Assembly: GCF_004337985.1 (NCBI RefSeq)
Contig: NC_043741.1
Coordinates: 4,316,140-4,380,139, forward strand
Reading direction: 5' to 3'
From: Pyricularia pennisetigena
Taxonomy: Eukaryota > Ascomycota > Sordariomycetes > Magnaporthales > Pyriculariaceae
DNA length: 64,000 nucleotides
The position numbers were made by a program, and so were the translations under genes. The notes below the pieces were generated by a model, which saw nothing but the letters and a program-made list of their open reading frames with translations, did no database searches and was not told the origin of the DNA. The stretch's first letter is position 1. Each line of letters opens with the position of its first letter. Positions 33,845-44,529 of the stretch are shown in pieces.

Positions 33845-35218
33845 TTAAACAACCACATGGGTGGAAAGATGCTCGACAGCCTCCTTGATGCTCCTTAACA
33901 TCCTCGTGTTTACACAGAACGGGCACCGCACGGGGCGTTCCGGGCCTGACAACTGCGGTGCGCTGGCACTGGGTATAGGAGTGAGCTTAAGGTCGTCCTC
34001 CGCCCTAAGCAACGCCGTTCCATGTTGTTGCTGAGATATTTGCTGTGGCTGCGGCGGTGATTGTTGAATTTGATGATGATGTTGTTGTTGATGAGGCTCA
34101 AATCCGCCGGTAACCAGGGTACCAACGCCATTTCGGGGAGGCATCAAGCATGCATCAATCTGTGTCTCACTACTGCTTGCTTGCACCACAGAAGCCTCCT
34201 CCTGCTGCTGAATTTGCCGGAGGGCCTTCTGCAATGCAAGCTCGGGGTCGTCTTCCTCTCCCTCCACACTCCCAATAGACATGGACGGCCGGTCGTGCGC
34301 ATCTGAGGTGGTGGCAGCAGCAACTGCGGCGGCGGCCGCAGCAATATCCATGTGCGATTGCTGTTCAACGGAAGCAGCTCCACGGAGGGCCGTGTCACGG
34401 ATGAGTGCGCAATTGTCGAGACTGACATCCAAACTGACGACACGCTGGATAGTTTCTTGAATGACACCAGGCGGGGTTGTGGAGGTTAGGCTCATTATAC
34501 GAGGGATCAGGTCGACGAGATACGGCAAGTCCAAGGAATTTCCGTCAGGACTGTTACCATCTTGGCCATGAGACGCGGTAAAGCGAGAACGGCGGCGCAT
34601 CAGCAAGCCGTACCGTTTCTTGAATCGATGGACCCAACCAGGGGAGAAATTAGGAGGCTTCTCGCCCTTGTATCGGGGAAGGGACTCGAAGACCTGGGTC
34701 GCCTTCTGCACCAGCTCCTCGTTACTCGGCTGGCGACCTCGATTCACCATGTCCGCGTGCCAGACGAGGACCAACTTTTCAACATCGGGCCAATTGCCGA
34801 ATCGCAAGCGCGAGCCTGAAAGTTGTGAGTCGCCATCGAGGCGCGTGTATTTGGGGGACAGCGAGTGCGAAACGGTCGATTGGGATATGACGAGGCCGTA
34901 CTGCGATTCGAACCAGTCGATACAGGCCTTGTGCGATGGGCGTATGACCTGACTATTGGCCCAGCGACGAAGCGATCGACGCTGGTCTAGAGTTAGGGAA
35001 TGGCGCTCCTTGTTAGGGGTGGATGCATTGTGTTGGGCGGTTGAGTCCTCGGCGGATGCGACAATGGTAGTGTCGGCAGCATCATCGGTGTCGGCGGCGT
35101 CGGCGGCGGCGCCGTGAACAACAGTTTTGGATTCGTTGTCGTCGTTGATGGCGGAATTCAATCGCTCACCACCTCCGTCGAGCGAGATGTGGTTGGTGTC
35201 ATCTTTAGTGAAATCCAT
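33845..35218 (-). CDS. CENP-B/pogo-type HTH DNA-binding protein without transposase domain
   Basis: Single exon, 457 aa, start MDFTKDDTNH. An acidic/Ala-rich leader (1 to about 70) is followed by a tandem helix-turn-helix unit. LTLDQRRSLRRWANSQVIRPSHKACIDWFESQYG is the first HTH. NWPDVEKLVLVWHADMVNRGRQPSNEELVQKA...FSPGWVHRFKKRYGL is the CENPB-type HTH. This architecture is shared by CENP-B, fission-yeast Abp1/Cbh proteins and pogo/Tc5 transposases. No DDE catalytic domain follows. Instead there are Ala- and Gln/His-rich tracts and a C-terminal RCPFCVNTRMLRSIKEAVEHLSTH segment with a C2H2-like CxxC...H...H pattern. It is therefore probably a domesticated DNA-binding protein acting in chromatin or transcription. 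The target sequence is unknown. The gene is divergent from rad4. Confidence 0.85.
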   Translation of the reverse strand: MDFTKDDTNHISLDGGGERLNSAINDDNESKTVVHGAAADAADTDDAADTTIVASAEDSTAQHNASTPNKERHSLTLDQRRSLRRWANSQVIRPSHKACIDWFESQYGLVISQSTVSHSLSPKYTRLDGDSQLSGSRLRFGNWPDVEKLVLVWHADMVNRGRQPSNEELVQKATQVFESLPRYKGEKPPNFSPGWVHRFKKRYGLLMRRRSRFTASHGQDGNSPDGNSLDLPYLVDLIPRIMSLTSTTPPGVIQETIQRVVSLDVSLDNCALIRDTALRGAASVEQQSHMDIAAAAAAVAAATTSDAHDRPSMSIGSVEGEEDDPELALQKALRQIQQQEEASVVQASSSETQIDACLMPPRNGVGTLVTGGFEPHQQQHHHQIQQSPPQPQQISQQQHGTALLRAEDDLKLTPIPSASAPQLSGPERPVRCPFCVNTRMLRSIKEAVEHLSTHVVV

Positions 35219-36202
35219 GACAAGCGAGGCCGCCCTCGCTCAGGCGGAAGGCTTTGTGTGGATTGCGCACTATCCGAGTTCGCTAAAAGCGAGTGCGAGA
35301 GCGACTTATAGAGTGTATTGCGATTGAAATATGAAATACGACGGGGCGAGCAGCTCCTGGGCGAGAGGACAGCCCTGCAAGTGGGGGTGATCCTCCTTTT
35401 CGGTGGAGCTAGCGCCATTCTTTTATGCGGGTGCACTTGACTCGTTTTACTCCTTCCTACCTAGGTGGACTTGGTCGCCTGAAGAAAAAGAGTAACGTTC
35501 CTGCAATGCCCGTCAGAGACCCTTGGGCAAATTAGGTCAACTCGTCCTTGTCGACAGGCACTTTATGGACAATTACACACTCACTTGTAGGTGAAATGCA
35601 TAGCTGAGCTTCAAAGTATAAGAGCAGAGTGCCTTGCCATATGATAGACCACGAAGTGAACCTAGAAGAATCACATGACATCATTGGAACATTCACCAAA
35701 GAGTAGAATATAACTAACACGTGGGATCCCACTGCAAACAAGTGAATACATAGTGAGTTCTCTGACAACAGCTGCTCCGTAAATACCGGTGTATCGCGGC
35801 AACTGTAGGATGTACAGGCGTGCGGGACAATGGCGGAAAGCAAATCCATGGCAGTGGAGGTCAGGTGAGAAACCATGTGTCATGTGATATTTGCCGTTTG
35901 TGGCGATCGGCCTGAACCGATCGTGGAATGCGCCCAATGATGTCGTTGTGCCTGGCGGTTCCATTATTTTTTGCAGCCATGCAACAAACAACAACCTAGC
36001 TTGAAACGCATTTTTACCCACCAGGGCGATGGCACTACAACGAAACCGCCGTCTTTCAATGTGTACTGGGATGACGTTGTCAAAACATGAAAGTTCATCG
36101 ACAGCCCTATCGACTGGGTCTGCGTAGCCCTGGTTGATTGGAATGATTGGACTGTTTTTTTTTGTGGATTGAATCTGCGGTTCGGGAAGCTTGTTCGTCA
36201 AG
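35219..36202. other. Divergent promoter region, CENP-B-like gene / rad4
   Basis: 984 bp between divergent start codons. Antisense frames at its right end overlap rad4 and look like shadows. No repeat or RNA gene was seen. Confidence 0.55.
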
Positions 36203-39200
36203 ATGCCTCCACGCATGCCACGGAAACGACTGCGTGACGCCTCTCCCTCGGCAAGCAAGGATAGCTCTTCGATGGGAACCAAGAGACAAAAAACCAAGAA
36301 TAATTTACCAGTTCCTCCTCGCAAGGAAACCCTCTTCGACTCTATCGACACCGTCTCTACGCCAGGAGCATCTGCCAAGACTCGGTCTCCGGCTGATATT
36401 CTGGGAGTCAGCGACGGGGACGACAGCTCCCTGACTTCACTGTCAGATGGAGAATTCAAGGATGTAGTCGCAGCAGCGGATCGCAGCCTCGATGTGGCCG
36501 ACGAAGATGATGGCAGTGATGACGACGATGACATCGAGTTCGAAGACGTCCAGGCTTCCCTTGCCCCCTTTGCCGAGGAGGCCCCGCCGTCTGGGGACCT
36601 TGAGCTGACATTGGATCTGGACGGAAGGATTTCGCTCACCAACGAGTACGGTAACAAAAAAGGGCCGTCCAAAAGGGAGCGGATCACGCGCAATGCGGTC
36701 CACCGAGTGCATGTCATGTTTCTCATGTGGCACAACGCCGTCAGGAATTCGTGGCTGTGTGATCCCGAGGTCCAGGGACTTCTGCTCTCTCATATCCCGC
36801 CCCGGGTCTGGGAAGAATACGAACGGTGGCGAAGGGCCTCGGCACTGGACACTGCCGGAGAGAAATCCGCATCCAGGTCAAATGCCACCAAAGTCAAGGG
36901 CAAAGGCAAGGTAGCCGCCAAGGAGACGGCGAGACCTTCAAGACGGGACTGGGGCGATGCGGCCCAACGGCTGGAGAGTGGGAATGTCGACATGAGCCAC
37001 GGAGACCCGCTCTTCAGACTCATGAAGGCATTGTCTGCCTGGTGGAAGCAAAGATTCCGTATCACAGCACCAGGCCTTCGAAAGGTTGGTTACATGTCAC
37101 TTGAGCGTCTTGATCGTCTGACCAAAGGCTTCAAGAATGGAGAGAAAAACATGGCATTGTTCGGAGAGCGTATTGTGAGCTTGGATGAGTTTAGACTCTG
37201 TGCTCAAAGCTGCACCGGTTCCCGAGATGTCGGTGCCCAACTTTTCACTGCCTTGTTGCGAGGGCTGGGACTGGAGGCACGGATGATTGCTAGCCTTCGT
37301 AAGTGAACCGGAAACGAATGCCGCGTGATTTTTTTTTTTTTTTTCGTTATTTACATTCTAACCAACTTCCAAACTGCAGAACCCTTAGGATATGGTTGGT
37401 CGAAATACGAAGATGCGGATCCCGAAGAACAAGTCAGTACGCAGCCGCCTCCTGAAAAGCAAGCTCAGACCAAGCAACCTCCTCAAAGGAAGACGAACAA
37501 CGAAACTCGACAGCAGCATGGATCAAATCGATCTCGAGGAAAACAAAATAAGGCCATTGACGAGGAATCGAATGATGCCGATGAGTTTGAACCTCAAGAA
37601 GTGAATAGCGATGACGAAATGGTTGTCGAGGTACCAAAGAAGATGGCTTCACAAGGCAAAAAGTTCGACAAGGACCTCGAATTTCCTCACTACTGGACCG
37701 AAGTGTTATCTCCAGTGACACGCAAGTACCTTGCCGTCGATCCGGTGGTCAGGTTTGTTATTGCCACCAACAGAGAGCTTGTCGAGAGTCTGGAACCCAG
37801 AGGCGGCAAGACAGAGAAAGCCAGGCAGGTTATGGCCTATATTATGGGCTTCTCGTCTGATGGAACCGCCAAGGACGTCACGGTTCGGTACCTCAAGCGT
37901 CAAATGCTGCCAGGTCGGACCAAGGGCGTTCGGTATCCCATTGAAAAGGTGCCTGTGTACAATCACAAAGGCAAGGTGAAGCACTATGAACAAATTGATT
38001 GGATAAAATCCGTGCTTCGTGGCTACGCCAGAGGAGACAAGCGGCATCCCATCACCGAGGTAGATGAGGAAGAAGACTCAACCGACCTGCGACCGGCCAA
38101 GCACGAGAAGAAGGAAGTGAAGGAAGGCGACGAGACCCTGCAGTATTACAAGCAATCCAAAGAGTACGTGCTCGAAAGGCACTTGAAACGTGAAGAGGCG
38201 CTTTTGGAAGACGCCACGCCTGTGAAGCTTTTCAAAGTAAAGGGGAAAGGTGGCGAGTTCACGGAAGAGAATGTCTACCTGAGAAAAGACGTGGTTCAGG
38301 TGAAGAGTGCCGAGACGTGGCACAAGCAAGGAAGGGCACCCAAAGAGGGAGAAAAGCCGTTGAAGATGGTTCCATACCGTGCGGCCACGATGAACAGGAA
38401 GAGAGACATTGCGGCGGCCGAGGCAGCCACTGGACAGAAGGTGCTCCAAGGTCTCTACAGCATGGACCAGACGGACTGGATCATTCCGCCCCCGATCAAG
38501 GACGGGATCATACCAAAGAACGCATATGGGAACATCGACCTCTTTGCCGAGCACATGTGCCCCCAGGGTGCGGTGCACGTCCCATTCCGAGGTGCGGTCA
38601 AGGTGTGTCGGAGACTTGAGGTGGATTACGCAGAAGCAGTGATCGACTTTGAGTTTGGACACCGGATGGCGGTTCCGGTCATCCAAGGGGTCGTGATTGC
38701 AGAGGAGCATCACGATCGTGTCATGGAAGAGTTGGCCAAGGACGAGGCTGAGAGGGCGCGCAAAGAGGATGCGAAGCGGACGGCGGCAGCCCTGGCCATG
38801 TGGCGCAAAATGCTCATGGCGATGCGCATCACAAACAGGCTCCGGGAGGAATATGGCAATGTTGGTGATGGAAACCTGCACATCATCCAAGCCAGCCGGA
38901 GCCGCGCCGAAGAAACCATCCGCAAGCCCACATATGCTACTTCTGGTTTTGACGAGGACACAGCCGGCGGGTTCCTGCCAGACGGGTACGAAGAAGAAGG
39001 TCGGGAGACGACATGGGCCGCGACTGCTGAAGATAATGTGGCCGAGGACGAGGAAGCACCTCGTGTCTCGAGCTATTTCCCTGTTGCTGGGGAGGACGAT
39101 GAAGAAGATGATGACGACCTCGTCGTCGAGGACGCCCAGATGGAGGATGCGGTTCCTTCCAATGGGTCACCGAGGGCTGCCGCGTCGAAACGCCGATCAG

Positions 39201-39307
39201 CCAAAGTCGAGGCTTCGCCCATTACTAGGGCGAGGCCATCACGCCAGGCCGCCAAAAAGGCCAACTCAAAACTGAAGCAGCTCGAGTCCGATACCGATAC
39301 TCAATAA
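36203..39307 (+). CDS. rad4: Rad4/XPC nucleotide excision repair damage-recognition protein
   Basis: Two exons, 36203-37298 and 37380-39307 (1,007 aa). The splice C|gtaagt..ctgcag|AA restores SLQPLGYGW at the end of the transglutaminase-like domain. Order: acidic/Ser-rich N-terminus; helical transglutaminase-fold region (about 170-375, including ITRNAVHRVHVMFLMWHNAVRN and CTGSRDVGAQLFTALLRGLGLEARMI); charged linker; HYWTEVLSP near 468; then beta-hairpin domains BHD1-BHD3. BHD3 is marked by ENVYLRKDVVQVKSAETWHKQGR and the TDWIIPPPIKDGIIPKNAYGNIDLFAEHM block (about 729-760). The C-terminus is acidic and disordered. The protein recognises helix distortions with Rad23 and starts global-genome repair in the nucleus. 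BHD2/BHD3 residues flip out damaged bases in the yeast structure. All core motifs look intact. Confidence 0.95.
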
Positions 39308-39791
39308 GCTTTCTAAACACTCTGCACGGACTGGCGAACAGGGGATTCCCTGCTATGTAGTCTCGAATTGGAAGGCTAACCAGGCGAAAAGAATGGGTAC
39401 CCCTAGAGTGATACTATTCGTAGGTATGTAGCTTAGATAGACAATACCCTAAACTGTCAGATCAGCTTTTTCCGAATGAATCGATTGGTCATTCGAAACG
39501 TGGAATGTGTTGTGTTGCACTAAAGAACACAGCCAAAAGACGAAAGCTCCCGTCTCTGACCAATGCTAGCGACTTCGGTAAATGAAGGTTGCAACAAGTT
39601 CTAATAGAGGAGTTACTCGGTAAGTAACGGAACTGGAAGCCAATATTGCATACTGTACAAAAAGCTTACCACAAAATTGACATGTGTCAAGTTTGCGCCC
39701 AAGTATTTTCCTATTTAATTGCATTTTCCCTTTCCCCTCATGTTCCCCGACGGTCGACTATTACAGTTAGCATGCACCTGCGCAATCAAAA
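39308..39791. other. Intergenic region rad4 / P450
   Basis: 484 bp between two genes on the same strand. It contains the rad4 3' end and the P450 promoter. No gene was seen. Confidence 0.6.
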
Positions 39792-41802
39792 ATGTACTGG
39801 ACGAACAATACAATGACTCGATGGGAGTCGGTATTTGGCATGTTGGCAGAATGGCAATGGGAAGTCTTGGTCACCATTACGGTGCTTGTTGTCAGCAGCC
39901 TCCTCTACCTGGATCGCCCGGCTGTCTACCCAGGTATCCCTTTGATAGGAGCCGGGAAAGGGTGGTTTGCGTATAGGCATGCACTTAAGAAGTATCGCCT
40001 CAACGGACGGAAGATGGTGGAAGAACATGCCAAGGTAAGTTTGGATCAAGATGCCTTTTTTTTTTTTTTTCTTCTTCTTCTTCTCAAGAAGGGCGCCTGT
40101 CTAATGTAGTACTCCTCCTTGTCTAGACCAAAAAGCCATTTCAGGTCATTACAGATACGATCACCAAGATTTTCTTGCCAGCTGAATATGTCAACGAGAT
40201 CAAGGGAATTAAAGAGCTGAGCTTTGGCAGGGGTATTATCGCTGTTAGTAATATGTGGAAGCAGTGGCACTTGAGGGGAAGCAGAGAGTAGTAACGGTCA
40301 AAACTCACAGGAGCTGCTTGGCGAATATCCTGGTTTTGAGGCCGTCTCCGCCCTGGGCGACGAGAGCAACATCATCCAGACAGTTTCCCGCTTGAACATT
40401 ACAACGTCACTCAGTAAGCAGGCGAAGAAGAAGAAGAAGAAGAAGAAGAAGAAGAAGAAGAAGAAGAAGAAGAAGAAGAAGAAGAAGAAAACAAAAACTT
40501 GTATGCTAATTTTAGAATCCTAGAACATCTGACGGACGAAATATCCGATGAGGCATCCGCGGCACTACAAGAACAGCTGGGAGACAACACGGAGGATTGG
40601 CAAGAAGCCAGCGTCAAGCCCACCGTCCGTAACCTCAACGCCCGCCTCTCGGCCCGCGTCTTTGTCGGCCCCGAGCTCTGCCGCAACAAGGCCTGGCTGG
40701 AGGTGTCGACCAGCTACGCGGCACGATCCATCATCGCTGTCTCGAAACTGCAGACGTGGCCTCGTGTGCTGCGGTGGCCCGTCAGCTTTTTGCTGCCTGA
40801 ATGCAGAGTCTTGCAGCGTATGGTTGCTGATGCGCGTCGGATCCTGGCGCCCATCGTTGCCAATCGTAACCAGCCAGTCGACGCAAAGCAGCGGGGAGGC
40901 GATACGATTTTGGTTTGTACTTCTGCTGCTGCTCCTCCTGCTGCTCATAAAGTACCCAACTCGGCCCTGTGCTAATACTCATGTTCCATAAGTGGCTACA
41001 AGAAGCCCTCTCCAAGGCCAACATCTGCCATAAATACTCGGTGGCAGACTTCCAGCTCAGCTTGAGCCTCGCCGCCATCTACACCACCACCGAACTGCTC
41101 ACCAACGCACTTTTCGACATCGTCAGCATCGGCCCAGATCTTATCGATGAGCTGCGGAGCGAGATTATACAAGTGTTCAATGGGGAAGGCGGCATCGTTT
41201 CATCTAACGGCGGAGAGATGTTCACAAAGGAGCGGCTGTATAAGCTGCGTTTGATGGACAGCACCTTGAAGGAGACGCAGCGCCTTCGCACGTCAAGGCT
41301 TGGTACGTGAATTGCACCATGCTCGTCCATACTGAAACGCCGAGGTGAGCATCACGTTTTTAACAACAAAACAATCAAAGGCGGCATGCCACGTCTAGCT
41401 ACAGCGCCCGTCACCCTCCAATCCGGACTGACAATCCCGGCCGGCGCCTTCACCCACGTGCTGTTGACGGTACACACGGATCCATCGATATACCCGTCCC
41501 CGGAGACGTATGACCCGCGCCGATTTCTGAAGCTGCGCTCCCAGCCGGGCCAGGAGAAGAACTGGCAGCTGGTGACGACGAGCCCGTACCACCTGGCGTT
41601 TGGGTACGGGGAACACGCGTGCCCGGGGCGCTTCCTGGCAGCGGCCCAGGTCAAGATCGCGCTTGTGCGGCTGCTGATGGAATACGACTGGCGCATGGAT
41701 GGAGAGGTGCCGGAGAGGTTAGAACTAGGCGGCGGGTTAAGTTCGTCCAATCCGACCGCCAAGGTCTCGTTCAGGAAAAGGAAGGCCGAAGTAGTGTTTT
41801 GA
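39792..41802 (+). CDS. Cytochrome P450 monooxygenase, fungal diterpenoid-pathway type
   Basis: Six exons: 39792-40034, 40127-40243, 40311-40413, 40524-40912, 40993-41302 and 41381-41802 (527 aa). An N-terminal membrane anchor (VLVTITVLVVSSLLYL, about 26-41) places it on the ER. The I-helix reads LAAIYTTTELL instead of the common AGxDT. The AI(H/Y)TTT form is shared with fungal ent-kaurene oxidase-like and indole-diterpene P450s. ExxR is ETQR (378-381). The heme-binding loop FGYGEHACPGRF places the ligand Cys at 468. The third splice uses tcctag|AA so that SLKHLTDE is in frame; the nearer ttttag acceptor would hit a stop. That intron carries a long GAA repeat. The next terpenoid gene, GGPPS, is 1.6 kb downstream in the same direction, which suggests a diterpenoid role. 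The substrate is unknown. Confidence 0.88.
40424..40489 (+). repeat. (GAA)n trinucleotide microsatellite in a P450 intron
   Basis: About 22 uninterrupted GAA/AAG units, read directly. They occupy most of the intron 40414-40523. The tract lies only ~10 nt from the donor. Confidence 0.95.
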
Positions 41803-41848
41803 TGAAGAAAATGAAAAATGGGGGGTGAAAGAAAAGAAGCGAATACGG

Positions 41849-41879
<31 letters not shown>

Positions 41880-43395
41880 TCACCAAAGGAGAAGGAGAAG
41901 AGAAGAAAAAAGACTTTCACCAACCGGATAGTTTAGGCTCGTCTAGTGTGACACGGGCTTCCTCTTGATATGGAGCCTGACTCACGGTTGACTAGCTGGA
42001 TCGCGGGGTCTAGTGCTAGCGTGCAGCTTATTGAGAGAGATCATGTTACAGAGAATTTACAAAGTACGAGGAAAAAAAAAACCAAAAGTCCCACACCATC
42101 TGCAAATTTTTGAAGTTTCTTTTCCCGATCTGCAGAGGCGCTGAGTTTTTTTTTTTTTTTTTCCCCTCTTTGAACTAGAGGCTGGATATAAGCACCCATT
42201 TATTCCTCTTTGGGCCTTGTTCGGGTTTCACACCATCATTTTAATTGGCAAATATTCATGTCCTGCACATTGTCAACTAGTCAAGGTAGTATCGAGTCAG
42301 TGTGACCCTACCCGAGATCGTGGATACCTCGCGGCTACTACGTATAACCCGGTAGGGCTAGCAATCTACTATACTAGGCTAATAAATATAGCCCAACTAG
42401 TTGAACAGTGATATGGGCTTTGTGGGCGGTTCTGAATTTGATGCCAGTTTTATTCAGGGGGATGAAAAAAAAAAAAAAAAAAAAAAGAAATCTAGTAGGT
42501 ACGAGATGCTCAGTGCCAACAATCGAGTTTGAGTTGGCGGAAGCCTCTATACAGCTACATAGTAAACAAAAGCATAATGGCAAGTGGTGCAGATTTTCGT
42601 ATAGTTGATACCGTAGTATGAATATCAAAAACAATAAAATTCGTTACCCAACTCACGTTGTGGGCCTGATTCAAATATTCTAACGGCATAAAGGCCAAAA
42701 TCCTTAACCGCCAAGACCAACACCAAGACAAACCAATGAGTATATATAGACGGGTATCGTTGTGGCGAAAGCGGGCGGTGGCACCGGTTACATTCGCAAT
42801 GTTGCAATACATACTATGTGGGCCACAAACGTAGGGTCGGGTCAAATACCCGAATCGTGTGGGTTTTTATATTAACGTAACTCTTAGATATTCAACTCAA
42901 AAGAGCCACGGATATATCCCGAGGCTGTAAACTCTATGTTGACGCGGCACATGGTCTGGAGATATCTTTTGACTGCTTGCTTCCGCCACGGTTATAGTTT
43001 TGTCTTCTTCAATCCATAGAAATCAAAAATTGCTGAATAACAAACCTAAATGTAGCGACCCAAACTCAATTAAGTATATATATTGTTCAACACTCTACAT
43101 CTCTGCGTATCATTCATGGTTTGAACAGGAAAGCGCAGAACTATGGCTTTTGGGATTGTCAGTTTACCCAAGAAGAAGGTAATCTACTTCCTGCCCCCAT
43201 GTAGCACACAAAGCGCTGCGACCTCCTCACACATAATTATTAGAACTAGCCCGGAGAATGCCAGCAGGTCTAGACTCGGGAAACTAGCAAGGGGATTTTT
43301 TTTTCTCCCTGTTTTCTTGGGCATAATCTGGCTTCTCATAAAGCAAAAAACCCAAACTACACCAAAGAGCAAACCCAAACATAAAATTAGCCGAG
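41803..43395. other. Low-complexity intergenic region between P450 and GGPP synthase
   Basis: 1.6 kb with several homopolymers: 28 Ts at 41849-41876, Ts at 42147-42162 and As at 42467-42486. The middle (42.2-43.1 kb) is AT-richer than the flanking genes. No terpene cyclase or other gene could be assembled. A MAFGIVSLPKKK-gtaatc segment at 43143-43179 resembles a first exon but has no visible partner. Confidence 0.5.
41849..41876. repeat. Poly-T run of about 28 nt
   Basis: Direct homopolymer, just 3' of the P450 stop codon. Confidence 0.9.
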
Positions 43396-44048
43396 ATGGT
43401 CAAGGAGCCGAGAAACCTCGCCAAGGCATCATCACCATCCCAAGTCGGAGGGGAGTCCACATCCTCTCAAGGAGGGTTGAGCTCGCCACCGTCCTCTGTC
43501 TCATCCACTTTCGACCATGTGGACAGCGGGCTTCTCAAACACAAAGTCCCAAATACCATCAACACCACCGCCACCGCAGCCGAGGAGGTGATTTCAGCCC
43601 CGATCCGGTACATCCAGTCCCTGCCGTCCAAGGGTTTCCGAGCTGCCCTGGTCGACTGCTATGGCATGTGGCTGGACGTGCCGCGACGTGACAAGGACAT
43701 CATCAAAACCGTCATCAGCTGCCTGCACGATTCTTCCCTCCTCCTGGACGACATTGAAGACGACTCCAAGCTGCGTCGAGGATTCCCTGCCACGCATCTC
43801 GTCTACGGCCCCGCGGCGACCATCAACAGCGCCACATATCTATACATCCAAGCCGTACAGGCCGTGCATGATCTGGGCTCTAGAAAACCAATGGATGTGC
43901 TACTGCACCGCATGCGGCAGCTCTTTCTCGGCCAATCTCTGGACCTACACTGGACTTTCAACCGGAAATGTCCTACCAAGGCCGAATATTTTGACATGAT
44001 TGAGCAAAAGACCGGGGCGTTCCTATCGTTGGTTGCGGAGCTTATGAT

Positions 44049-44085
<37 letters not shown>

Positions 44086-44529
44086 GACGACCGCGGAGCC
44101 TCCGCCGAGGACGCCCCCGACCATATATTCGAAGCATTTTCGTACCGGTCCGGGCTGTACTTCCAAGTCCGCGACGACTACCTCAACATTACCTCGGCCG
44201 ACTACGCAGACACAAAGGGCTTCGCCGAAGACCTGGACGAGCAAAAGTTCTCCTACCTGCTCGTGCACCTCGCGCACGCCCGGCCCGACTTGATGGTCCA
44301 GGTCGAGGGCATATTCAAGGCCATGCGGACCGGAAAGACGGAAAACGCCGAGACCAAGAGGTACCTGGTTTCTCTGCTGTACAAGAGCGGCGCCGTGCAG
44401 GCGACAAAGGAACTGCTGCTCCGGTGGCAAGATGATATTGTCAACGAGATTGACGTCTTGGAAAAGCACTTTGGGACGCCGAATCCGTCCCTGAGGTTGC
44501 TGATGGAAAGTTTGTGGATTGATTCGTAG
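43396..44529 (+). CDS. Geranylgeranyl diphosphate synthase (trans-isoprenyl diphosphate synthase)
   Basis: Single exon, 377 aa. It condenses isopentenyl diphosphate with allylic primers to make C20 GGPP. The first aspartate-rich motif is LLLDDIEDDSKLRRG, with DDxxD at 118-122. The second is FQVRDDYLN, with DDYLN at 260-264. PSKGFR (IPP-binding Lys/Arg), GQSLDLHW and KTG are also present, so the active site looks intact. The ~60-residue Ser/Thr-rich N-terminal extension and EEVISAPIRYIQSLPSKGFR resemble secondary-metabolism GGPPS (PaxG-like) proteins. A primary-metabolism copy should exist elsewhere in the genome. Unusually, 12 Ala residues (219-230) encoded by a GCT repeat sit where a helix of the fold is expected. 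The gene follows the P450 in the same direction. Confidence 0.92.
44050..44085 (+). repeat. (GCT)n repeat encoding 12 Ala in GGPP synthase
   Basis: Eleven GCT codons plus one GCC, in frame within the coding region. Such trinucleotide tracts vary in length between strains. Confidence 0.95.

Noticed and set aside
40424..40489. GAA repeat as coding Lys/Glu tract or CRISPR-like array
   Set aside because: Reading through meets a stop at the following exon border. Intron signals flank it, and simple 3-nt units are not a CRISPR array.
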